In this document: positions 23,122-34,477 of the stretch, in pieces
Numbering within the stretch: position 1 is the first letter of the stretch
Layout of the letters: every line of letters begins with the position of its first letter
Assembly: GCA_010909165.1 (NCBI GenBank)
Contig: MU008189.1
Location: 62,001-126,000, forward strand
Source of the DNA: Anthoceros angustus
Taxonomy: Eukaryota; Streptophyta; Anthocerotopsida; Anthocerotales; Anthocerotaceae
Length of the DNA stretch: 64,000 nucleotides
Reading direction: 5' to 3'
Program-made: the position numbers and the translations under genes
Notes under the pieces: model-generated
What the model was told of the DNA's origin: nothing
Seen by the model: the letters and a program-made list of their open reading frames with translations, nothing else
Database searches by the model: none

Positions 23122-26100
23122 ATGGCGGCTACGACTTTTGTGGGGCTGGGCTGCGAGCAGCTTGCCAACAGCAGCGCTGTGATTCGACCTAGAGGCTTCT
23201 CGAACTCCCCGGGATCATCGCTGGGGTTCCTGCGGGCGGTGTCGCCATCTCCCGGCCTGCCCACTTTCTCTGCTTGTTGCACTTCCCAGCATCAGAGCAC
23301 CAGATGGAACCTGGGAGCTGCCCGGGCCGATGGGTCCTCCAGCGGCAGCAGCAGCAGCCCGAGGAGGCGGCCCAAGTACGTTCCCAACAAGATCGACGAC
23401 CCCAACTACGTTCGGGTGTTCGACACCACGCTCCGGGATGGGGAGCAGTCGCCTGGGGCCACCATGACCAGCAAGGAGAAGCTGGACATCGCCAGGCAGC
23501 TGGCCAGGCTGGGGGTGGATGTGATCGAGGCCGGGTTTCCCATTGCGTCCCCGGACGATCTGGAGGCCGTGCGTTTGATTGCCCAGGATGTGGGGAACAA
23601 CGTGGATGATGAGGGCTACGTGCCGGTCATCTGTGGGCTTGCTCGGTGCAGCAAGCCGGACATCAATGCTGCCTGGGAGGCAGTGCGGCATGCCCTGCGG
23701 CCTAGAATCCATGTCTTCATTGCTACGAGCGAGATTCACCTCAAGTACAAGCTGCGCAAGTCGAGGGAGGAGGTTGTGCAGATTGCGGTGGAGATGGTCT
23801 CGTATGCTAAGAGTTTGGGATGCCAGGATATTGAGTTCAGCCCAGAAGATGCTGGGAGGTGAGTGGTGTCGGGCTTTTGTTGTTGCTTGCAAGCATTCCG
23901 TGCCGTTCTTTTGTGATGTGAATTGGGGGTGGGTGCTTTCATGGCAGATCTGATCCTGAGTACGTGTATCATATTCTTGGGGAAGTGATCAAGGCTGGGG
24001 CCACCACCTTGAACATTCCCGATACTGTTGGGTACAATCTCCCAGGGGAATACGGCCAGCTGATTGCCAACATCATTAAGCATACCCCTGGCTCTGAGAA
24101 CGTCGTCTTCTCCACGCACTGCCAGAATGACCTAGGGCTGGCGTCCGCGAATACTCTTGCTGTATGTTGTTAGAGCACTGCGCTCAACTCCTGTGCAATC
24201 CTGCGCTTTATCTTTGCTGTTGTACTAACGGCGTGCTTCTCTTATTTGCCAGGGTGCCATTAATGGAGCAAGGCAAGTGGAGGTCACCATAAATGGCATT
24301 GGTGAACGTGCTGGAAATGCTTCTCTTGAAGAGGTGATTGGAACTGACTTTCTTTTGCAAATCCAGCTCGTGAGCTGGTTCACCTGCTGCGTTGCATGCC
24401 GAGTACTGAGTCAGGACTAGGCACCTAACGTAAGAGGTTGTTTGTTTGGTTGTATGTTTGGTGATCGAGATACAGTGGTGCATTTTCAGGTTGTCATGGC
24501 GATAAATTGTCGAGGCCAACAGAAGATGAATGGACTCTATACTGGGCTAACCACAAAGCACATTGTTGTCACCAGCAGAATGGTAGGTGTTATGAGTCAG
24601 ATGACGGAGATTCAACTCCCTATCTGTGCTGGCAATACTACGAAGGACCTTTCTTCTATTGGCAGGTGATGGACTGTATTGAATTCTTGTTTCCCTGTGC
24701 TCTTCCAGGTGTCAGATTACACGGGCATGCCTGTGCAACCTCACAAAGCAATTGTCGGAGCAAATGCGTTCGCGCATGAAAGTGGCATTCACCAGGTAAC
24801 TCGCACCTGTGATAGAAAACAGCCATGTGAGAGTTTCACGTGCTTATAATTCAATGTCTGATCTTATGTCTTGTACTCTCTTCTTAGGATGGAATGTTGA
24901 AGTTCAAGGGCACATATGAAATCATCTCTCCCGAGGACATTGGGCTTGTTCGTGCTGACAGTTCTGGGATTGTCCTGGGAAAGCATAGGTAATGCAAGAT
25001 GTGTTTCTGCTTGCCTTGCTGCATGCGTGTACTCCGTGGTATGGTCACTGCTTTAGAATGGTAAATTGACTCACCTTCGTGCTTTGTGCTGAACTTGTAG
25101 TGGTCGACATGCATTGAAGGCCCGCCTGCTGCAGGTACTGTTAGGACCTCAGCAGATGGACAAGCCTAAATCTGGTGGTGTTTTTTCTTCTCCGTGTGCA
25201 TTAACTCAAGTCGCCACTGTGCATGGCATGTATAGCTTGGATATGAGCTGGATGCGGCGAAGCTGGATGATGTATTCAAACGATTCAAGGCTGTTGCAGA
25301 GCAGAGAAAAGTGAGTGGAACACGCGATTGAGCACTCATGAAAAGTTCCGAATGTTTTTCATTTCCTGACTGATTTGAGCAATGAATGCTGCAGTCACTG
25401 TCGAATGAAGATTTAGAGGCACTTCTCTCAGACGAAGTCTTCCAGCCAGCAGTAGTCTGGGCACTCGGTGACCTGCAGGTGCTATTTTTTGGGCGAAGCA
25501 TATCAGTCAGTGTATTCTTATGTCGGTTTCGAAATGTGACCATGATTCTGACTTGCCTGATGGGGGCTGGTCGATCAGGTTGTATGTGGGACGGCTGGCT
25601 CGCCGTCTGCGACTGTCCAGCTCATTGGCCCGGATGGTGTGAAGAGAGTGGGATTCTCCACGGGCACGGGACCTGTCGATGCAGCCTACAAGGCTGTGGA
25701 TTCCATCGTCCAGGTGACAACCTAACGGCTGACATAATCGATAGTCATTGGTGACAAGACACCACTTGTGTTCCTTGGCTCAACTCGTTTGTGTGCTTGT
25801 GCCGCAGATTCCAGTGACTCTCCTGGAGTATTCCCTCACTTCTGTGACAGAGGGCATTGATGCCATCGCGCATACTCGAGTGCTGGTCCGCGGTTCTGGC
25901 ACCCATGCAGCCACTCATGCACAAACAGGCGAACCTGTGCTACGCACATTCAGGTCATTGGCTGAATCCTGTTGTTGTTGCATTCTTCGACTCTACTCAT
26001 CAACAGATCTGGGCCTCCTGAAGCAAGTCTCGGTTTTGGCTGTGCAGCGGCACGGGAGCTGGGGTTGATGTCGTGGTCTCCAGTGTGAGAGCCTACATCG

Positions 26101-26171
26101 GTGCTCTAAACAAGATGTTGGGCTTTGGAAGCGTCAAGTCATCTCCCTCAGAATCCAGAGTCTCTGTATAA
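23122..26171 (+). CDS. IPMS: 2-isopropylmalate synthase, plastidial, 12 exons
   Basis: The enzyme condenses 2-oxoisovalerate with acetyl-CoA, the committed step of leucine synthesis in plastids. Exons: 23122-23858, 23948-24161, 24253-24333, 24490-24582, 24709-24795, 24888-24988, 25101-25134, 25236-25310, 25395-25478, 25579-25713, 25808-25953 and 26048-26171. All phases close to give 636 residues, the usual plant length. A Ser/Arg-rich plastid transit-like segment (about residues 1-80) precedes the HMGL-type TIM barrel, with [40 protein letters not shown] (metal-binding HxN region) and [14 protein letters not shown]. The linker and the C-terminal LeuA regulatory domain ([15 protein letters not shown]) follow. 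Presence of the LeuA domain implies leucine feedback rather than a methylthioalkylmalate synthase. The start is the first ATG before the transit peptide. Confidence 0.95.
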
Positions 26172-26697
26172 GATTGAATCCTGGAGACAAGCTTAACCAA
26201 CAAAACTGTGGTCCTGAGTCCACTCTCATCTCTCAAACCACCAAACCACCTCAATTTTGCCGAAGAAGCCATGTGACGGGATTGCAGTCCTCGAGTTCCC
26301 GATGTACTTTTGTGTGCTACGCCTTGAAGCTCCTCTAATGCAAATGGAGACAAGTTCTCCTCCAGAATGTTTCCACCATGCATCTGATAGCAGCATTCTG
26401 TCAAACATGGCATTTCTACATAGTCGTGATTACAGCACGAGGCTGAACGCAAACCATAAAGCAGGTTGCAACATCGAAGTCTGCGCACCCTCGGCATCGT
26501 GGTCCTGGAATCGGGACAGTGGGTCGCATCGTTTCCTTCCATTTTCCCGACCCATCCACAGAAATATGCAAGTTTCCTGGGGAACGCATGTATATTAGGT
26601 TGTTGCCTTTCCCACTGCGAGGCCATGGACTGGGAGCCCGCCGACAAGTGAGGTTACCGCACGTCAAACGCGTGAGTCTGAATTGAAGGTAACGACG
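26172..26697. other. Intergenic between isopropylmalate synthase and the proteasome gene
   Basis: About 525 bp holding the 3' untranslated region of the first gene and the promoter of the second. No other feature was recognised. Confidence 0.4.
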
Positions 26698-28179
26698 ATG
26701 GCGCAGGCTCGCATGGAGGCGCCGGCCAAGGGCGGATTCAGCTTTGATCTGTGCCGCAGGAATGCCATGCTCGAGATTAAGGGCGTGAACATGCCAAAAT
26801 TTCGAAAAACGGGCACCACCATCGTTGGCGTGGTGTACAAGGTTGGTGCTGTCTGTGAGCCCGATTGATTGTCTAGGTTTTGCAGGCTGCTCCGGATCCG
26901 GCGGTGCGAGGCGAGGCACTGAGATATGGTGGTTGTGGTGATCGTAGGACGGAGTGATTCTGGGGGCAGATACCAGGGCCACGGAGGGGGAGATTGTTTG
27001 CGACAAAAACTGCGAGAAGATTCATTACATTGCGCCCAATATCTACTGCTGCGGTGCTGGCACGGCCGCGGACACTGAAAATGTCACAGGTTTGGCTTCT
27101 TTTCTCCTCGCTGTTTACAGAATCAAGCATGAGCTCAGCTTAGGAGTGTTGGTCAATTTTGTATTCTTCTCAGATATGATCAGCTCTCAGCTGGAGCTCC
27201 ATCGGTATGCTACGGGTCGACAGTCTCGCGTTGTTACTGCCTTGACGTTGCTCAAATCTCATCTCTTCGGGTAGGTTTGGTCACAATCGGCGCAATCGGA
27301 AGCTCGTCGTTATTTCTGATCCCTATGACAGCTTACTGATCTTACTGTTTCTACCATTCCAGCTACCGAGGGATGGTCAGCGCTGCATTGGTCTTGGGAG
27401 GCGTCGATGTAACCGGCCCTCATTTGCATGCTGTAAGTCTCTCTCTTGTGAATGAGAGTTTAGGGTATGTGCAGATTGTGTATGGCAGCTCATTCTGTCA
27501 CTGGTTGCTCAGGTGTATCCGCATGGGTCGACGGATACTTTGCCGTTTGCAACAATGGGGTCAGGTTCTCTCGCTGCTATGTCAGTGTTTGAATCCAGAT
27601 ACAAAGAGGAGATGACGGTAAGCTCTGCCATTACTTTACTGCGCCTTTGTGTTATCGAGATAAGGAATCTCCAAGCTGTCGCTCAACTTGTCGGGATGGA
27701 ACGTTTTTCAGCAAGAGGAAGCCATGGAGCTGGTATCAGACGCGATCTGTGCTGGTATTTTCAATGACCTTGGGAGCGGGAGTAATGTGGACCTTTGCAT
27801 CATCACCAAGGTAGGACAGTTTGTGCTTTCACTTAATGCAACTGTGTGTCCTACGTTTGCAACTCACATCCCCCCTTTGCATTTTTGAGCAGGGTGGGAA
27901 GGACTATAAAAGAAACTACAAGCAACCTAATCCTCGTAGCTACAACCGTGCCACTGGCTACACCTTCGCGAAGGGACACACACGTAAGATAACCTCCTCC
28001 TTTTTCATCCTTCGTAGCTCCATTGACCACTTTCCATCAGCCTCGGTGCTACATCTAACAGACCCATTGTTGCACCGTGTCCTTGGGCAGCTGTTCTGAC
28101 GACCAAGGTCACCCCGCTGCGGGAGAGAGTCACCGTTGTGGAAGGGGATGCGTTGGAAGGGGAGGCTATGGAAGAGTAG
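26698..28179 (+). CDS. PBB: 20S proteasome subunit beta type-7 (beta2, trypsin-like), 8 exons
   Basis: This is the catalytic beta2 subunit of the 20S proteasome. Exons: 26698-26841, 26948-27089, 27174-27270, 27363-27432, 27513-27617, 27712-27810, 27893-27983 and 28091-28179, giving 278 residues with all phases consistent. A propeptide of about 37 residues ends at GTTIVG, where autocleavage before the first Thr exposes the nucleophile. Further family marks are [52 protein letters not shown] and the extended C-terminal tail ([11 protein letters not shown]) that wraps beta3. The start ATG lies just before [12 protein letters not shown], as in plant PBB proteins. Introns are 71 to 107 nt. The gene is intact, and a triple hairpin repeat lies about 100 bp downstream. 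Confidence 0.95.
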
Positions 28180-28274
28180 GCTATGGAAGAGTAGGCTTCA
28201 TTCTTTAGTTATCGTCTCCTGTACATAGCAGTTGATTGATGCTTTGGAGGCAGGGAACTTTCATGCTAAATTTG

Positions 28275-28385
28275 TGGAGATAGCCGAGCTTTCCTCGGCT
28301 GGTGCCGCTTGTGGGGATAGCCGAGCTTTCTTCGGCCGGTGCCACCTGTGGAGATAGCCGAGCTTACCTCGGCTGCTGCCACTGA
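28275..28385 (+). repeat. Three 37-bp tandem units, each with a hairpin
   Basis: Each unit carries an AGCCGAG...CTCGGCT-type inverted repeat with a short A/T-rich loop (28282-28300, 28319-28337, 28356-28374; the second has a TTCGGCC variant). They start 37 bp apart, in the probable 3' untranslated region of the proteasome gene. Confidence 0.75.
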
Positions 28386-28734
28386 CTTAATGAAAGTATA
28401 AACCAGCTCAATCGGTTGCTAAGCTTTGCGCAAGCATGTCAAACAGTCTCCACATCTTGCTCCTTATCTCTTTCTCCATTGAACAGGACGGATTCGAAGA
28501 CGGAATTCGAACTGGTAATCCAGAGAAAGAGCCCGTGAATCCCCTAATGCCGCGGAGTCTCGACACTGATACATCACATCCTCTGCGACCTCTGCTCGCA
28601 CCTAGACATTCATTTTGATGAGGCGGAAGAAAGAACCAGGTTGCGAATTTCCGATATCTGTGCAACGCTGCGCCCAGCGTCAGGTATGCAGTCCCATTGG
28701 AGGTTTGGGAGTGAGGCCGGGCCGCTAGACTGGC
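28386..28734. other. Intergenic upstream of DYW PPR gene
   Basis: About 350 bp. Nothing was recognised beyond the 5' region of the next gene. Confidence 0.35.
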
Positions 28735-31209
28735 ATGGGTACGCTTGCAGCTCGTGTTGGTGAAAGATTGAGGGTGGCAGGAAATGAAGGGCTTTTGGCA
28801 TCTGCAGCTTGGACCAAATTGTGTGAGCATGGACGGCTCGAGGAGGCCTGTCAGGCAGTGGAGCTTATGGGCAGGCAAGGAACTGTAGCTTCGGCCGACG
28901 TGCTCTACCGCCTGCTGAAGGGATGCACTGCGAAGAAAGACCTAGGTGCTGGCAGGCGGGTGCATGCCCTTGCAGTGAGGAGTGGGTACGAGAGCAACAC
29001 CTTTCTCGGGAATCACTTCATTCGCATGTACGCTTCTCATGGCAGCTTATTGGAAGCAAACCGAGTTTTCCGCCGACTTCCTTCCCCAGACACATTTGTG
29101 TGGGGGTCTATTATCTCAGCACATGCTGACAATGGGCAAGCTGAGAAAGCTATACAGCTATATCGACAGATGCGGCAAACAGATGCCAAGCCGAATGACT
29201 TCATGTTCGTGTCAGTCCTTAAAGCATGTGCCACTGCAGAAGATTTGGGGTCTGGCAAACTGGTCCATGAAGATGTGATGCACAGCGGGTTTGAGTCGAA
29301 TGTGTATGTAGGAAGTGCACTAGTGGATATGTATTCGAAATGTGGGAGTCTTAAGGATGCCCGTGGAGTGTTTGACAGACAGCCTTCCAGGAATGTGGTT
29401 ACGTGGAGTGCTATGATTGCAGGATACACTCGACAGGGGCTTGCTCAAGAAGCCATTCAACTCTACATGAGTATGCAGCAGGATGGATTGCTGTCAGCTA
29501 ATGTGATGACATTTGCAAGTACTCTCAAGGCGTGTGGTATTGCGGGGGATGAGAATGCTGGCAAGCAGATTCATGGTGAAATTCTCAAGAGGGGACTGGA
29601 AGCAGATGTTTTCGTTGGGAGCACCCTGGTGGATATGTATGCCAAATGCGGAAGTCTGGAGGATGCTCGCAGAGTTTTTGACAGACTGCCTGTCAGAAAT
29701 GTTGTCACATGGAATGCCATGATCACAGGATATGCCCAGCATGGGCAGACTGAGAATGCGCTGAGACTTTATGGCAGTATGCAGGAGGACAAGGGGATTG
29801 CAGCTGATAAGGGTACTTTCGTGGCCCTTCTGAAAGCTTGTGCCAGCACGGGAGATGTAACAGAAGGCAAGAAGATTCATGTCAAACTGAAGGAGAGTGG
29901 ACTGGAATCAGATGTTTTCATCGGGAGCGCGCTGGTCGACATGTATGCCAAGTGTGGGAGCCTGGCGGATGCTCGGGCTGTGTTCGACAGGCTGACCGTG
30001 AAGACTGTGGTGACATGGAATGGCATGCTTGCAGGGTACGCTCAGAATGGTCTTGGTCAGGAAGCTGTCAAACTCTACGAGAGCATGCACCAGGATGGCA
30101 GGGTACCAGCCAATGACAGCACATTTGCCACCACTCTCAAGGCATGTGGGAGCGTAGGGGCCTTGCAGGAAGGCAGGCGGGTCCATTCACAGATTCTTGA
30201 AAGAGGGTTGGAGCAAGATGTTTCTGTTGGAAGCACATTGGTGGACGTGTATGCCAAATGTGGGAGCCTGGAAGATGCTCAGCTGGTTTTTGACAGATTG
30301 CCTTGGACAGATGTGGTGACATGGAACGCCCTTATCAATGGTTATGGCCAACACAACCAATGCCTTCGAGCCATACAGTGTTTTGAGAAGATGCTGGAAT
30401 GTGGAATTGAGCCCACAGCTGGGACATTCAACAGCATTCTCGTTGCCTGCAGTCACGCTGGCCTTGTGGACGAAGGCCTGCACTACTTCAACTTGATGAC
30501 AGACCAGTACAGCATTCTACCAGGGATTGAGCATTACACAAGCATGGTGGATCTTCTCGGCCGAGCAGGCTGCTTGGATGAGGCAGAGAAACTCCTGCAA
30601 ACCATGCCATTTGAACATGACACTGGTGGTTGGAAGTCCTTGCTCAGTGCCTGCAAAAGCCATGGCAACATCCATGTAGGAAGGCGCTGCTTTGATCGGT
30701 TGGTAGACATGGAGCCGCAGGACTCAGCTGGGTATGCTCTCATGGCAAGCATCTATGCAGATGCTGGCAGGCAGGAGGACGCACATCAGATAGAACTTCT
30801 CAGAGAGAGTGCAGGTGTTGACAAGAAGCTTGCAAAGGCGACGATAGAACTGAACCACCAGGTGTACGAGTTCACTGTCGGGGACAAACGAGATGATGCT
30901 TCAGCCAAGCTGAAGAACCTGACAGAGCGGTGGAAGGTGGAAGCAAAAGAGCCCTCAAAATCACAATACAACAAAGAGATAGAAGATGCCTTATGTGAGC
31001 ATGCTGAGAAACTAGCAGTAGCTTTTGGCCTCCTGAACACTCCAGACGGCACAACTCTTGTGGTGACAAAAAATCTGAGGATGTGCGACCACTGCCATAG
31101 TGGCACCAAAATAATCTCTAGCTTAGAGAAGAGGGAGATAATAGTTCGAGATGCTCACCGTGTACATCATTTCAAAGAAGGGTTTTGCTCTTGTGGGGAT
31201 CGCTTTTGA
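28735..31209 (+). CDS. PLS-class PPR protein with DYW-type deaminase domain ending CSCGDRF
   Basis: Predicted organelle RNA-editing factor, 824 residues, intronless, with the ATG at 28735. Roughly residues 40-600 are P/L/S motifs dominated by LVDMYAKCGSLEDARRVFD and NVVTWNAMITGYAQHGQ. An E/E+ region follows, then a DYW domain (about residues 750-824). The zinc ligands are kept: HAEK (HxE), CDHCH (CxxCH) and the final CSC. The PG box is altered: where normal factors read KxPGxSWIE, this one reads KKLAKATIE. The domain ends in GDRF instead of GDYW. Those two changes are what I recall of the DYW variants proposed to catalyse U-to-C editing. A normal C-to-U activity cannot be excluded. The N-terminus is short and its targeting is unclear. 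Confidence 0.9.
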   Translation: MGTLAARVGERLRVAGNEGLLASAAWTKLCEHGRLEEACQAVELMGRQGTVASADVLYRLLKGCTAKKDLGAGRRVHALAVRSGYESNTFLGNHFIRMYASHGSLLEANRVFRRLPSPDTFVWGSIISAHADNGQAEKAIQLYRQMRQTDAKPNDFMFVSVLKACATAEDLGSGKLVHEDVMHSGFESNVYVGSALVDMYSKCGSLKDARGVFDRQPSRNVVTWSAMIAGYTRQGLAQEAIQLYMSMQQDGLLSANVMTFASTLKACGIAGDENAGKQIHGEILKRGLEADVFVGSTLVDMYAKCGSLEDARRVFDRLPVRNVVTWNAMITGYAQHGQTENALRLYGSMQEDKGIAADKGTFVALLKACASTGDVTEGKKIHVKLKESGLESDVFIGSALVDMYAKCGSLADARAVFDRLTVKTVVTWNGMLAGYAQNGLGQEAVKLYESMHQDGRVPANDSTFATTLKACGSVGALQEGRRVHSQILERGLEQDVSVGSTLVDVYAKCGSLEDAQLVFDRLPWTDVVTWNALINGYGQHNQCLRAIQCFEKMLECGIEPTAGTFNSILVACSHAGLVDEGLHYFNLMTDQYSILPGIEHYTSMVDLLGRAGCLDEAEKLLQTMPFEHDTGGWKSLLSACKSHGNIHVGRRCFDRLVDMEPQDSAGYALMASIYADAGRQEDAHQIELLRESAGVDKKLAKATIELNHQVYEFTVGDKRDDASAKLKNLTERWKVEAKEPSKSQYNKEIEDALCEHAEKLAVAFGLLNTPDGTTLVVTKNLRMCDHCHSGTKIISSLEKREIIVRDAHRVHHFKEGFCSCGDRF

Positions 31210-34200
31210 CAAGTGACTGGCTGCTCTCTCCTGTGCACACGGAATGGCCATGGTGCGGGAAAGCAAGCTTGCACGACAAACCCTCATCAAAGAGGTTCAT
31301 TCGTCATGCCCTGCCATTCACAAGGCAAATTACCTATAGCGTTGTTTTCTGGGTGCGCTAATACGCAGTTAGCCTATGCTGGAGAGGTTGTTAAATAAAG
31401 AGACTTGTTAATAAGGGTAAGTTGGAGGGACGATGTTTAGTGGCAACGTGATGTGGTTTCACAGCCCAACTTTTATGATCTTTGTTATTCTAGCAAAGCA
31501 GTGTCAAGACTTATTTGGGACGATTGGACAATTAGCAGCTCTTACTTTCTTTTGCAACTTTTTAAGTGGTGAAAGCATATGGCCCGAACATTTATGTGTC
31601 TTTTCAAACTTAAACAAAGGTTATTAAGCGAAAGGATGTGGATGAAGATGGCTGGTTCATAGATTGTTTGATCCCAAGATGCAGAGGTGAGCCAGGCTCC
31701 ACCGAGTACCCTCAGGAGGCGAATGACAAGGTTGTAAATGACAAGACTCCTGCAAAAGTCAAGGCTGCTGTAGAAGACAAGACTCCAGCAAAAGACACGG
31801 CTGCTGCGAAGGGCAAAACTCCAGCAAAAGACATGCATACAAGGTTTGCATGCTCTCCATGGAAATCAATAATTACTCCCTAAAGTTTTGTAGTGAACCT
31901 ACGAGCTTGCAGCAGATGTAGAAGGTGACTTTGCCATGCTGACAGATACCACAACCTTCCTTCAACCCCAAGGATGAACTCGATGCTATCCTCGTAACAA
32001 GTCTACATCGTTCCTTTCTCACCCATACGCTCCAGCACATTCTTTCAACTATTCTATACCATTGTTCTTAAAAAAGGTGAGACTTTCAATTCAATTTAGT
32101 CCCAACTTGATGATAAAGCTCAGAATTTACCTAGCATTTCATAGCTTGCAGACTAGGTAGTGATATGCAAAGCAAGTAAGCTTAAAAACGGCCTATCATT
32201 AATTGGGAAGCACTCTTTGTTCCAATGTGAACGATGGTAATACATATCCTAGAAGAGACCCGGTTCTTGTGTTGATAGGGTACACAAAAGACAAGGAAGT
32301 TAAATCACCAGCACATGAGCAACCGATAGACAAGGAAGTTGGATTGTCTTCACATGAAGATTTGATAGACAAGGAAGGAGACCGGAACACTATTCGCCAG
32401 GCTATAGCTATGATTCTCATCCAGGTGGTGATGCGTTGAAAGAATTGGAAATGAGTTGAGACACCAAACATGAAAAAGAACCCTAGTATAGTACTGATTC
32501 ACCCAAGGGCGCTTAATTGCAGAGTTCTTAAGTCTTCGTGTTTGTTGCACACCCTTGAATTTGCATCTACAAGCCTCCAGACCCTCACATGGCAATGCTG
32601 TATGAGGGAAAATTGTTAGATTAATTAGTATATGTCAGATCAAGTAGCTAATATGTGTTAAAAAGAGCTCTCTAGATAATTTAAATTTGGTCTTTTGTCG
32701 TTTCAGATTTCTTAGATGGCAGAGTTAAGCCTAGTTGAAGATCTAGAGGAACTGCTAGATTAAGTAGTAGAGTCATCGCAAAGGCTACCATTAGGGCATA
32801 ATCAGAAAGGCTACCAATAATGAGTTCAAAATGAGTGAAAAAAGTACCCACTCACCTGCAGTGGGACAATAGCTTGAGAGTCCACTCAAGGAGCTGGAGG
32901 GTGTGTTAACAACTTGAAGTGGTGGGAATGTCATAAAGTTTTGGAACGCATTTGATAGAGTTGCATACTGGTCACGGATACAGGCCATATTTTTGGTTTT
33001 GTGAGATTAGTGTCACAACCTTAGAACTTGCGATGAACTCTTATTCAAAAGAAGGAGAAGACAACTTGAGGCCTATGCGAAGAATATGAAGCCAAGCTAA
33101 AAACCGCCAGGTCGGGAATTCCAAAATGCCTAGTCATGGGTCAAGCTTGGTCCTATGCTATCCTTTTCTTATGGACCGTGGGATAAACAATTTTTGGAAT
33201 TTCAAGCCATTCTCGGATGGCTCAACTATGAGTCACCTAGCGAATTCAACAAGTATTTAATTTTGTAATGATATGTCGGAAACACAACTTTTTTTCCTAT
33301 TACCAAATTTGTATCAATTTTGTCCTTTCCACCACATCCGGATTTCGGACTCTAAGTTTGGAGACATGAGAACTAGGACTTTTCGGGGAGTTTTAATTCA
33401 GAGAAACTAGCGGAATAAAATTGTTCACTTGTTGAAAAATATTATGAAGTTTCTTAAGTTCTTCAAACTTCCAATGCACTTCTTAGGACGTTTGTTAACT
33501 TGTTAACTTCTCAGGTGTAGAAGTCACTGGAAATGAAAAGTCGGTCATATGCAAATTTTCCAATATCCGTTCAAGTGTTTCGATGTGTCCAAGACAATTT
33601 GGTAGCCAGGTCAATGCGAACCGTTAACCCAATCTAATGTGAAGGTGATTTGTCTCTATCCGTGCAAATTTTCTTGTCACTACTTTGTACTTTGAAATAA
33701 ATTATTTAATTTTTTATTATTTTGAAAAAAAATCGAGGCCTTTACAAAGATATATCGATATATACATACAGTTCTCGTGCTTGAGGGGGTAAACACAAAA
33801 TCAAGGAAGGCCAGCGGCCAGCGGCCAACAGACCGCCGACTCCAAAAACTAGAAGCCTAACAAGCACCAACAGACTGCCGAAATGAGTCATTTGCCGAGT
33901 GCCGTTGATGCGAAGTAGCAGAGATCCCTGCAGCAGACTCGTTGTGATTTCGAAGACAAGCTACAGTTCCTGGGAATCTATATATCTATCAAGGTGTTCA
34001 ACATCATTCCCTGTTGCCCCCGAGGCTCTCTTCCAAAGCTTTTCCCTAGCAATGCATCTTTTTTGCGAGTTCCTCTTTTAAGGCTCTTCTTTGGCAATGC
34101 TTTCTTTTTTTCTGAACTGGAAGAATGGACTAGGGACCCTTTTCCTCCTACTCTGGATTCTGTCATTCCTTGGCTTCAAAAGCTTGAATGACTTGCTCTG

Positions 34201-34477
34201 TTCTTCATCGTACCTTACTGATCCGAGATCTCGAGTGCTTTCGCCTATCTGTCCCTCGTTAGGGATAGTCACGCGCTTGCTACACTTGAAAACAGACCAG
34301 TGTGAAAATGCACTGCTCGGGGCATAACCTTGCCCTGGCGGGGCTACTTGTTTTACGTACAATAAGATAACTTTCCCTTCCACAAATGTTGGTGGCCGTG
34401 TACAACAATTGGGATACCGGAACACTGATGTACAATAATCTACAACTGTGGGTTTACCACTAGATTGTCAACAAGTT
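31210..34477. other. Gene-poor intergenic, 3.3 kb
   Basis: No gene was recognised. A plus frame at 31638-31883 contains a small lysine-rich repeat (DKTPAK three times) of unknown meaning. The minus strand at 33.98-34.43 kb is open for 115 codons (basic, ending in KKESIAKEEP) without recognisable family. The rest is AT-rich. Confidence 0.35.

Noticed and set aside
33978-34425. Open frames possibly of organellar origin (basic minus-strand frame of 115 codons)
   Set aside because: The composition recalled mitochondrial sequence, but I could not match any named organelle gene, so no transfer is claimed.
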